DNA from: Sipunculus nudus
Taxonomy: Eukaryota; Annelida; Sipuncula; Golfingiida; Sipunculidae
Assembly (NCBI GenBank): GCA_026874595.1
Contig: CM049309.1
Location: 48,842,079-48,906,078, forward strand
DNA: 64,000 nucleotides
Direction of reading: 5' to 3'
Part shown: positions 14,333 through 24,776 of the stretch, one piece after another
Layout of the letters: every line of letters starts with the position of its first letter
Position numbering within the stretch: the stretch's first letter is position 1
Program-made: the position numbers and the translations under genes
The notes under the pieces: model-generated
Databases searched by the model: none
The model's input: the letters and a program-made list of their open reading frames with translations, nothing else
What the model was told of the DNA's origin: nothing

Positions 14333-14676
14333 TAAGGCAAAAAAAAAAATAAATAAATAAAAAATAAAAAGTATGGTTCTCAGGCACCGCACGCGTCAAT
14401 TTTAAACCCTCCCATCAAAAGTTTAAAGTTTTTGATTTTCAATAGAAACAATTTTGAACTCCAGCCGCTCGGATATTTCTTTCAAGAAGATAAAATCTTA
14501 TAATTAAAAAAAAAAATACTTTCTTATGTAGTGCTTTTTCTTGTTTAGCAAAATGTATGTGTTATTATCATGCTTTCTCCTTATCATTTGACAGTTTTAT
14601 CGGAACATACAAAAAAATTAAAAATAAAAACGCCTGCCGCATTGATTTATGAAAAAATGCCTGAGAACATTTTTTT
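14333..14676 (+). mobile_element. 'TATGGTTCTCAGGCAC' MITE, copy B
   Basis: Begins 'taaggcaaaaaaa...gtatggttctcaggcacc' and ends 'atgcctgagaac', with the interior matching copy A in reverse complement. The right terminus is degraded after 'gagaac'. Confidence 0.75.
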
Positions 14677-16743
14677 AGTGGTACAACATTTTTTTCTTCA
14701 TTATTTAGCAAATATAACACGACCATATAAGCCCCTGATGTCAAATACTACCCCACAGTATATATTTGATTCGACTCTTTGAATAGTGTTATATTATTAC
14801 TTGCATCATGACTCACAGTCCCTGTCAGATATTTAAGAAGGCCTGAGTGTCATGTCATCTAACATTATAATAATTTTTGATGGATTTAATGTCGCTGGCG
14901 AACACCAGAAGTCCGTTACTTCAGTTCACTTGCCACTTGAGCTGACCCAAGATGTCGGCCATTGATCACAGAAGCAACAAGTAAAATAAATGTTTGGCTT
15001 TGCAAGACTGAGAATTTGAAGACAGTGACAGCAATGTTTGAGTCATTATTCATTCAGATATAAAGAGGATTTTAGCATCAGTGACTTAATGAGATAAGAA
15101 AACACTTCATGAATTATGAATGAAAGATTAATGAACGATCGCTAGATGATTAATTATCTTTAAGGCAGTCCATTGTATTGTGAATTATATCACTTCACTC
15201 TTTCAATATTTCAAAATTTAATTCACTAATGATTAATTTCAAAAGCGTGTTCACTATTTGCTGCAAAACATTTCTTCAGCATTTAGAAAAGGGTATTTTG
15301 AAGAAGCTCTTCGATGCGTTGAACTATAGATTATTTATACGGTATTTTTTTCATTTTCATTGATTCTATACAAATAAATGTAATTGATTATGCAAGACCG
15401 GTCTATATTAGATTTACGCTCTCTCCAACAGCGCATTATTTATCCAACATATTTCAAAAGTGAAAACAAAGCTTCTTTAGTTTTCCGTTGTATATTAGAT
15501 TATCAAATTAATAGAAACACACTCGAAATACGCAGACCTTCGCCATGTTGTCATCATCATCTCGGTTTAAAGGACTGGATTTATTACAATGAGGCTGGTA
15601 TTACGATTGCAAACTGAAATGAGAAATGGTTGGATCGCAGATCAGCTTAGCTCTCTAGAAAAAGGCGTGCATACACAGGTCACTCACACTTCCGTGTCGA
15701 TGTTTTCGGTTAGTGCAAAGTTTCAGTTAAATCTGGCGAAAGACGACGGTTTCGTAAACGCACGGGGCAAACGGATGGTCCAATCTGACAATGATAACTA
15801 ATTTTGAATAGAATACATAATAGTGACCCAGTTTTCCTCCCAAATGTAAAGTGTTATTCTTTGAGTAAACTACGCTCCCGAGTAAGCGATAATCTTATGC
15901 TTCTAAAGAAGCTACTGATAAAGGAAGTAGGAATTTATAGGTAAAGCACTGTGTAAAGAGCCTAAGTAATACCCTAATCCAAAATTTCATTTCAAACCGT
16001 TCATATATTTTGGAGTTAAATTGTTAACAGACAAACCAACTAACAAAAACCTACATGAGCTATACAATCACAATGATATCACATAATGTAAACATGTGAT
16101 ATACACGTAAAAACTCAGATGTATCGACATTTGTATTTCAAGCAAATTTTCATAAAAATTAAAAAGCGCATGAACTTTGATGAATGGAGCTATCTGATAA
16201 CATTTGCACAAGGACTTTTTAAATGTCACGAGGACTCTTCAAACATGACATGGTATTTTGTTTCATTATGCATGATGGTCTCTACATTATATAGAGACAT
16301 TCGTCTAGACATATCATCTGCTGTATATCCTCGACCAGTGAGTATGGTATGAGAATATATTTAATATACTGGCATTTATTAGGAAACTAACACAGACATA
16401 AATCATGATGTGACAGAAAGATTGCATGATTTATATCGGGCTAATAATTTTAGTGCATCCTAAACCCCAAATTATCTGCCAGTCTGCATACAAACCAACC
16501 CAAAGGAATGTGAACTAGATTTGATAGCCACCTGTGGTTACTATATAACAGATAATTTAATAGAAAAGGCAATAAAATTTGAATGATAAAATTGCATTAC
16601 AATGAGGAAACCATACTGATAGTCCTTAGGTTTTAGGTCCTTAATATTTTAACCTTTCACGTATTCTTACATTTTGTGCATACCCTTTATCCCTTCATGG
16701 AATTAAGATATTATACATTATACTTTATATCATCTATTTTATA

Positions 16744-18122
16744 ATTGACGGTGGTTGCACTCAACGGTTGCCAGGTAGCTCTAAAAATGCCCGTTTTGGT
16801 CATGAGGCGTCAGAAACGATTCCAAGTGTGTCCTAAGGGTGTCGATTTTTATATTTCCCCATTAATCTTTAGGAATGTGGTATTATTTCATAAACCAAAC
16901 CAACGAACTCAATCGGTCTATGTCCTCTTGTCCATTCGGGAACCTATCAATAACAAACCCGCCTAAAGTTCCGTGGGCCTATCCCAGAGCGGAAACGGTT
17001 ATATTCCGACCTAAGTAAAGTGAGATATTCCCGTTTTACAGTTAGAGACTGCATGGGACTTATAGTCCTACCCATGTGCATATGTGTACTGGTGATTAAA
17101 TGTATGATCAAACCTATCTAATATTTCAGTCGCTCTTCATGGCTTAAAAGAACAGGTTATATGTTAGTATACATAATAGTATTCGGGTAGTATACAGGTA
17201 AAAATAAAGAAAAATACTCTTAATTTATTTAATTTTTTATTTAAAAAAATGAAAAATCGGAAAATAGAGTGATCTTCCACGTGATGGTGTCTGGTGGTAT
17301 CGAGGAAATAAAAAAGTGGTTCCCATGCCTTCATGGTTGGCTTTTGAGTGGGGACGTGGCATTCAGTTCAAAGAGCATAGGAACCTTTCATTTGCTCATT
17401 TGTTTCTGATAAGCTCACAATGGCCAAAAGGACAAGTTGTCAAAATGAATGATCGCTTTGTGGGTAAGGGAAAAAAAAAATGATTCTGTCGAATAATTCT
17501 CGGTATGTATGGTTTCATATCATAGGATAATAATATCCCCCTTGACGAGCATACAAAATAACTACTATCACCCTGAGTCAGGCTCTGTCGGCTGTTTGTT
17601 TAAATGTTTATTCTAATTTATCAGAGTATGAAAAAAAACTTCTCTGAACAGCTTTATTTTGTTTGTCAACCAGTGAAAGGTGGCGCAGGTGTCTGTTTAA
17701 AATCAACAACGATCATGTTTCTTTCAGTGTTATATACGAATACGTACCGGTAGGATGGTGAAATTAAGCTCAATACTTTATATCAGATTAATGGAGTATT
17801 AAACCTGTTTGGAGAATTATTTACACCACATTTGCTTCCCAGTGCATGGAGTGTCTACTGAGTGAATAAAAGGATCTCTTAGAAAATCATATTTATGTTT
17901 CTATTAATTTAGTAAAAAGGAGCTTTTGATGTATTATATCTTCCGATATTATGAAATATTATGGACAAGTAGCCAAGAGACAAGGAAATATTGGTTAAAA
18001 TAATGCTCCTCTTAGGACATATTTGGCATCGTCCCCGACACTTCAAAACCAAAAATGGGTATTTCCGAGCCAAGGCGACAGAGGAGCTAGAGTTGCGTAA
18101 CAACTGTTCACCACTGTCAATA
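16744..18122. mobile_element. Possible 1.4 kb element with long imperfect inverted ends
   Basis: The first ~110 bases (ATTGACGGTGGTTGCAC..., then 'TTTTGGTCATGAGGCGTCAGAAACGATTCCAA.TGTCCTAAG') resemble the reverse complement of 18122-17990 (ATTGACAGTGGTGAACAG..., then 'TTTTGGTTTTGAAGTGTCGGGGACGATGCCAA.TGTCCTAAG'). The arms are diverged and no transposase is seen between them. It could be an old non-autonomous DNA transposon or two independent copies of one repeat in opposite orientation. Confidence 0.45.
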
Positions 18123-19160
18123 ATAACATAAATTATAAAAAGGGCATTCTAGAATAAAAAAAAAATGGGGAATGTATACTCCAAGTAATAACTTTTTAAA
18201 ATGCAACGTCAGATGATTATACTCCGGGAATTATGATAATGAAATTTAGATAGGAGTCGTAAGTGGGGAGAACAAAGGCCAAATGTACACATAAACAACC
18301 GAAACGGAAACCGCAAGAGATGCCACTTTATATCGGTCTCGTGAATAATAAAATAACGTAAATATTTTAAAACCATATAGTCAATTATACTTGAGAAGTT
18401 AAGGAATCAGTCACATTACGCTGGAATAGAAATGTAAAATTCAGCTAAATTTGGTTTATGTTGCGCTTTATTACATATTAAATCAGTTTGATTATGAAAC
18501 AAAGGGGTTGCCCTTGGACCAATATCCTATATTTATCAGAATTATGATAACATAAATATCACAACATGTATCAGGTACGGCTTTAACTACGGAAGGAATT
18601 TCTCTATGAAAGTGAACCAAATAGACGTCATGATGATTAGAGCTATTGTAGATGTTTTATTTAAAGAAATATGCGACCTCAAACGGTATTAATATAAAGT
18701 TTCACAGAATAGTAATAAAATTTATTAGAACTGTAAATTTTGACAGTTATATTTTAATTTTGGCTTCGTTGCATTTCTTATCTAGAAACAAAAGAGTTGG
18801 AAATTTTGTGTGAATAATACACGTGTAATAAGAGCTGCTCGTCTGGTTTTAAACTCAGGTAGCGTCGGATTATGTTTGTATTTGAACTTTCTTTTTATGA
18901 GTGACCTAGTTTTTACGTTCAGCTGGATATTGGGCACACAATGAGTTGTTTATAGACAGCCGGCCCCTCTTTCAGCTTTGTGATAAAATATTAAAGAGAA
19001 GGCAGAATTCTACAGCTATAACCTAGAGGAACAACCTTGCCCCGGACAGATTTAATCTGCAGCATGAACAGCCAAATAACCCTCAGCCACCGCTCATGTT
19101 AAAAAATATAATAAGATCACAAGAACCAAGAAAGTTCACGTGTTTATTATTCCTTTTTTT

Positions 19161-19438
19161 AAGTAGTAGTTGATGCTGTTGTTGTAGTAGTAAGTAGTGA
19201 TAGCAGTAGCAGTTGTTGTGACAGTAGTAGTGGTGGTGAAAGTAGTAGTATAAGTAGTAGGAGCAGTGGTTGTACAAGTAGTATAGTGGTAGTAGTAGTG
19301 GCAGCAGTAGTAGCATAAGTAATGGTTGCAGCAACATTAAAAGTAGCATTTGAAGCAGAGGTAGTAGTAGTAGTAGTAGTAGTAGTACTGGTAATAGTAG
19401 CATTAGTAGTAATAGTCATAGCAGTAGTAGTAGTACAG
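19161..19438 (+). repeat. Long imperfect (AGT)n trinucleotide array
   Basis: About 280 bases of AGT/GTA/GTT triplets with many substitutions. Leu-rich and Thr-rich ORFs on the minus strand and a Val-rich ORF on the plus strand arise only from the triplet repeat. Confidence 0.9.
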
Positions 19439-19755
19439 ACTCATACATGGAATTGTAACAGGAGCCGGAACACTATTAGTATTATTAGTGATATCATTAG
19501 TTTTAACACATACACACACATTTATAAATGATAATGGGATCTTTCACAGCCTTTGGCCCAGCTGTACACAAAAATTCGTGAAAACTGGTTCTTACGTTTT
19601 TTGCCTAATAAAGCATGAATAATACCGTCGAATAACAAGAAGTCAGAGAGACAGGGGTGAAAACATGATCTCTAAAATGACAAGATTTCCTGCAGCAGGT
19701 GTATTATACATGTACGGAGCCCGGGAGACGACATGGTGAAAAATATTTATTAATT

Positions 19756-19880
19756 CGTGCGCAGGAATTACTTATCTGTGCACACGAATTACTAATTCGT
19801 GCGCACGAATTACTAATTCGTGGCCACGAATTACTAATTCGTGGCCACGAATTACTAATCCTTGCGCACGAATTACTAGG
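19756..19880. repeat. Left palindrome array of the TIR element
   Basis: Successive copies of an 18-base palindrome AATTCGTGSSCACGAATT separated by 'ACT', with period about 21-24 bases. The matching array in the right arm is at 20620-20685. Each unit could form a hairpin. The regular spacing superficially resembles a CRISPR array, but the spacers are identical trinucleotides. Confidence 0.8.
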
Positions 19881-20131
19881 TGCGAAAAATATATTTCCAA
19901 GGTGGAAAATATTTATTTCAATAGGATAACAAAGTAGCCGATAAGGCTAATGCAACTGCTCTCCTGCATATATAAATTAAAAGAAAGTGAAAATAAAAAT
20001 GAATGCAAATATGTATATTTAAATGATCATATTGGAAAAGTGCACATATACTCACACACGATAAGATATATATATATAAAGGAAAGCGAATCCTAAATAT
20101 GACATGAGAAGTTCTGTGAAGTTCATCTCAC

Positions 20132-20341
20132 CTAGTTATGCGTAATTTGCAATTTAGCATCACCGTCAAATGGCGATTGAGAACTGTAACTGGAGTTACT
20201 TTGTGAAGCAAAATAATTGTTAAAAATTTCAGCCTGATCGGCTTTGTCTATAATAATGTTCCCATTATGCCCGAACGATGATAAGGTAGGTTGTTGTTGT
20301 TTTTTTACCAGAGAAAGCCTTAGAAATTTTCCACTATGCAC
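20132..20341 (-). pseudogene. LINE reverse-transcriptase linker fragment inside a TIR element
   Basis: An open stretch of 69 codons on the minus strand includes 'DKADQAEIFNNYFASQSN', which resembles the segment just before the RT palm in many non-LTR retrotransposon proteins (K-A-E-x-x-N-x-Y-F-x-S). The preceding 'FLRLSLVKK' fits the usual 'F-W-x-x-V-K-x-K' motif loosely. No catalytic RT motifs follow. The fragment lies wholly within the 19715-20718 inverted-repeat element. Confidence 0.5.
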
Positions 20342-21354
20342 GGCAACTGGATCTGTGAGTTTTATATTTATATTCTATAAGTATCGCTTAAAACCCTTTC
20401 TATTTTCAATATACAGAGTTCCGAATTTTCCAAGGTAAGAAGTCACGGAACTGTCGGAAGGCGCTGGGCTTCATTTTTACAACCGTGTGTGCCCGATGAA
20501 ACTGCCAGCCTGTGCCTAGACTGAGTCGATGTGTGCTTGCTTCTCATTGGCTAGTAGTATTGAATTAGTAGCCAATGAGCATTGAGCCAGCAACATAAGA
20601 GAGCTGTTCTCATTGGTCACTAATTCGTGGCCACGAATTAGTAATTCGTGGCTACGAATTAGTAATTCGTGCGCACGAATTAATTAATATTTTTCACCAT
20701 GTCGTCTCCCGGGCTCCGTATACACGGGATCACCGTTAAGAAGTTTATTTTAAAAGGCCTAAAAAGCCTTTATTCTTATTAACATATTGCCTCAACTCCT
20801 AATAACGTCCAGATTAATTTTACTCATATAGGTGTCCTTAAAGTAACACTTGCATACCATCAAACAACCATTTATATCAATATTTATCTTCATCCAACCA
20901 TTCATATGAATATACAATAGCTATCAACAATACATGCATATAAATCAAATTGGATATTTTATCCACAGGAAACACCATCGGTAGATAGACTTAAAGATCC
21001 ACTTTCATATTGAAAATATGTGAGAATTCCAGAAAAAAATACCCTGCGCATAATATATAATAACAGGATTTCTCTCTTTACCCGTCGCTCTCCTCTGTCA
21101 AAATCGCTCAAAGTGACGGTTAAAAAGTGTTTACGTAGCTAGGTCTAAACGGCCTTTCAGACGGCCATATATTGCTGGAAAATAGAGGGTGAGGAATGAT
21201 CAGAACGAGTAAGTATAACATTTACAGTACCTTAAATCAATACAAACAAGAGCATCACAAACGTGCATAATACGTCAGTCTTTTGTCTTAATATCTCTGA
21301 CCATATTAAATATACGTGAATTTGGCCGAGAATTTAAATCAGGAGAGTGATAGT

Positions 21355-21745
21355 ATTGGTTAACATTTATAATGAGGTTTATGAAGATCCATCAGATTTT
21401 TGGTAATTCATCATACCAGCACCAAAGTCTGGTGACCTCTTTCTTCATTAGATATACATGGCTTTTGTCAAGAAATGCAGTTAGGCGAGGTATTATATTG
21501 GTTAATATTTCTTTTTAGTTTCATCATGATCCATCATATTCCAAATAAGATATCGCGGCGTTATGTATACCACAAAGTAGCTTCGTGACCTCTGACCTCA
21601 TGAATATGCATGGTTTTTGCCTATAGTAGAACTCGGGCGAGATAATCTATTGATGAGCAGTTATGATCAGTTTCGTGAAAGTTTCCATTATATCCCTGGT
21701 AAGTTATCAGATAACGGACACTAAAAGTTAACGGACGGACGGATC
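21355..21745 (+). repeat. Degenerate ~145 bp tandem repeat ending in CGGACGGACGG
   Basis: 'attggtta.catttat...gatccatca' recurs at 21355, 21497 and, more weakly, 21649, with shared blocks 'gtgacctct', 'atatgcatgg.ttttg' and 'gcgag.tatt'. It ends in 'aacggacggacggatcgtgc', the same sort of tail seen at the end of the 24.8-27.3 kb element. Confidence 0.5.
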
Positions 21746-22467
21746 GTGCTTTTACCATAATATGTCACGTCATAGACTGGTGTATAAAATATTTGGGTTT
21801 ATCACTGATTATGTCTGACTTATCCACTTTGAGACTCTGTCTTATCGTCCGGTGAACATACAACCCAAGCAGCCATAGTAGTCGCTAAAAGTCATTTTTA
21901 TCGCCATTGACCACTGCCCATTCATATTGGGTTGAAGGGCCGAACTCCTGTAGTATAACCATTGGTCAGGAGCCTTAGGGCGGTGGCGGTCAGAATGGGA
22001 TCATGACTATTACGCCTTCATGCTCCTCATATTAAATAATTGGGAAAGGAGATTCTGAATGAGAAAAAATCGGCATTTATGAAACCACAGCTTGACATTC
22101 TTTTTTCTGACTTTTTCTTACACAATGTTATTACGACATTTGATGGTACACCGGTTAAAGGCATTTAATGACACACTGTTTTACGGTGTTTTGAAGAGAA
22201 AGTGGCACGCGTTTTTTCAATTCTTCGATTGCAGGTTTCACTTTCACTATCAAAATAAAGGCATGAAGGGAAAGAACAGGGTTGGAGACGGCTATTAACC
22301 CAACACGACAGTAACCAACCATCCGTGTGAACAGGCTTGGGGATGAGCTATAAACAACAACGGCTATTTAGCTAAGGCTTTTTATATAGTGCTTGGGGAA
22401 AATCTGTTAATCATAAAAAATGGAGGATGTCGCACTTAGAATATTGACAAAGTGTAATATATTTATC

Positions 22468-22470
<3 letters not shown>

Positions 22471-22563
<93 letters not shown>
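22471..22563. repeat. (TC)n(TA)n compound microsatellite
   Basis: A pure TC run (22471-22508) passes directly into a pure TA run (22509-22562). Both are nearly uninterrupted, suggesting recent expansion. Confidence 0.92.
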
Positions 22564-22566
<3 letters not shown>

Positions 22567-24033
22567 TCCTGTTTGGTTGTCTTTTCGTCTGTACCTGACA
22601 TCTACATCCGCAGGACTCGATGGGCAGCGATAGCAGCGATCGATCTATACATCATATGTTACAGAAAAAATCAACACTTCAGAGCACTGCTTTAAATCAG
22701 GCCATGCAAATGTAAACTGCTCCTTGTTCTATTAACAACCGAAATCGTTTAAATCGGGTGTACAGCTTTTTGGCGTCCAATACTTATATATTTGTGAAAG
22801 ATAGATCATTGCGTTTTCAAGTTTGCGATTAAAGTTCAAACCTTTCTAAAGACATACTAATTTTTCTTTTTTTTTATTCTATTTTACTAAATATTTCAAA
22901 AGCCGCCAAACAGTTATTTTCCTCTTTGCTTGTAGGGGAGTGAAACCGACAGAAATAAAATATAAGATGTTTTGACGTTTTAAAAATACCTATTTGCAAC
23001 TGAGAGTAAATCCATTTCTTATAATGGAAGATCTGAGTGTGGTGTGATAGTGGCTAGAATTTTTTAACAGAGTTAAATTATGATTCGAATTTCTGAAGGG
23101 GTTGAAGCCATATGAGGAATTTCGATGGATAGTAAGCTCATTATACTCTAGAATTTGAAATAATCATAAATAAAAAAGTGTTAGAATCATATTTATTTAT
23201 TTTTTTCTACATTACATATGGTTCATGTCTCATACTTTCTCAAGAGAATCTAAAATTACACAAGCAAAACCATCAAGGACCGTGATACGAACACTTACTA
23301 AATATTTTCGAATTATGGTTTAACTGTGTCATGTCAATTACTCCAAACCAGAAAAACGTCGCCCATGTATAAAGCCTTATATATCATATAATTCAGATCG
23401 AAGGACAGTCTGTAAAAACATACAATCCGTTGGGAAATAAAAACCTTTTTAAGACGATGGTTCAAATAGTACATGATTCGTTTCTACATAATCTTTCTTC
23501 TTTTTTTTTTTGTATACAATTAAATCATTTTAATATGATCCTTGATTAAGTGACTTATTACACATTTCCCCCGGGAATTACAACGAGGGTCTTACTCTAT
23601 ATATACATATCTTTAATCAGCTTATCCTATGAGCAGACGTTTTTGTGCTAATCAATTTGGTGCATGATTGCTACAAAGGTTGTCATGAGATGTAATCTTG
23701 TCTTCGTTGACATTTTCAACAATGGGAATATTTCATCTATAGAATCACGGGAAAAAGTTCAGATGAAAGAGGAGCTGAAACCAATTACAATCTCATTTGT
23801 GTATGAAGACCTAATCTGGAGGAAGACAAATTGGTTTAATGACTGATCTATTTTATAACAAAGGCTGGCGGACTTCTCATTATAATATCGTGCCTTTCAA
23901 CTGCCAATAAATATCAATGCGCTCCTAGTCTGGCTGATTGATGAACATTGGTTACATTGTTGGACCATTGGCCATGGAAAGAAACCGTGCTTTTTCTCAA
24001 ATGTTCTTCAATATGGTCAATTATCTTAGGTGC

Positions 24034-24115
24034 TTAACCCTTCTTTGTCGGTAAAGATTCTGAAAAAAGAGGCCAACATAAGCCTGCTCATTAGGGACCG
24101 TAAACAAAGGGTTAA
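24034..24115. repeat. Short inverted repeat
   Basis: TTAACCCTTCTTTGTCGGT (24034-24052) is nearly the inverse of ACCGTAAACAAAGGGTTAA (24097-24115), with a 44-base loop. It could be a tiny MITE or a structured site. Confidence 0.5.
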
Positions 24116-24239
24116 ACATGAGAAATTTTAATTTATGTGAGTATAGTAAATAGAAAGTTAAATATGAAACATTAGCTGTGAGCAGCTGCGTATATGTTTC
24201 TTCTACGGTTGGGTGGGGGGAGGGTTGTTGGTTGACCTG

Positions 24240-24620
24240 CAGACCCACACACAATCAAAACAAACACACACCGTCATACACATTTAAATATATACATACA
24301 TTTTAAGCGTCTGTATGACACATTTCAAATATAAATATATATATATACTTAGTCACATTCCAAATATACTACAATTAATTATAAGGTTTTAGAAAATAAG
24401 GTATTATATTTCCAGTATAAGTTAATTTAAACCAGGTTTAAATATTATATTTCATAGTAAACTCATAAATAATTTTATTTATTAATATATTTCATTTCCA
24501 ATATATAAATATTATTCTCTGAATAGTGAGGGAGGGATAATTACATTGACCACCCCCTCCCCCTTGCTAAAAATTGGGGGATATATACCCCAATCTTCCC
24601 TATATTGGCGCTCCTGGTTG
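24240..24620 (+). repeat. Dispersed ~400 bp repeat, copy 1
   Basis: In reverse complement this segment matches 40450-40870 along its whole length: 'gcgtcaatata/gcgccaatata', 'gggg.tatatatccccca.tttt', 'ggtcaatgtaatcatcc', 'gagaataatattta', 'ccttattttctaaaaccttata', 'atttgaaatgtgtcata'. It is an interspersed element with a C/G-rich block at one end and a TA microsatellite at the other; no termini were recognised. Confidence 0.75.
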
Positions 24621-24776
24621 TAAGCAGCACCGGAATGAAGGGTTAAATATGAAATATGAAATAAATATCCAGTTGAAACATGTTTAAGTGATTCTTTTTA
24701 CCGCCCCTAACCCCTGCAACCCCCAACTTGCCATTTATGAAATAAGAAACAGAACAAGTGACCCATGGGTCATGAC

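Larger units (their letters stand above)
9267..16743. other. No gene recognised; repeats only
   Basis: Contains the ATT repeat, the 11.6 kb repeat, a CA-rich tract (13941-13975) and MITE copy B. Remaining ORFs are short, AT-driven and without motifs. Confidence 0.55.
19715..20718. mobile_element. 1,004 bp TIR element with palindromic subterminal arrays, TA target site
   Basis: The left end CGGAGCCCGGGAGACGAC and the right end GTCGTCTCCCGGGCTCCG are perfect inverted repeats, and the match continues through 'ATGGTGAAAAATATT' into arrays of AATTCGTGCGCACGAATT and AATTCGTGGCCACGAATT palindromes. Each end is flanked by TA (19713-19714 and 20719-20720), suggesting TA target-site duplication as in Tc1/mariner-type elements. 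No transposase is present. Internally there is a LINE-like coding scrap (20132-20341). A non-autonomous element is the best reading. Confidence 0.85.
18123..24239. other. No gene recognised; repeats only
   Basis: Holds the long AGT array, the 1,004 bp TIR element, the ~145 bp tandem repeat and the TC/TA microsatellite. The rest shows no coding signal. Confidence 0.55.

Noticed and set aside
19083-19531. Leu-rich, Thr-rich and Val-rich ORFs on both strands
   Set aside because: All are readings of the long imperfect AGT array.
19756-19880. Regularly spaced palindromic repeats resembling a CRISPR array
   Set aside because: Spacers are an identical trinucleotide, the array is mirrored at 20620-20685, and it forms the arm of a TIR element in animal DNA.
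22407-22695. ORFs with Ile-Tyr and Arg-Glu / Leu-Ser runs
   Set aside because: Translation of the TC/TA compound microsatellite.
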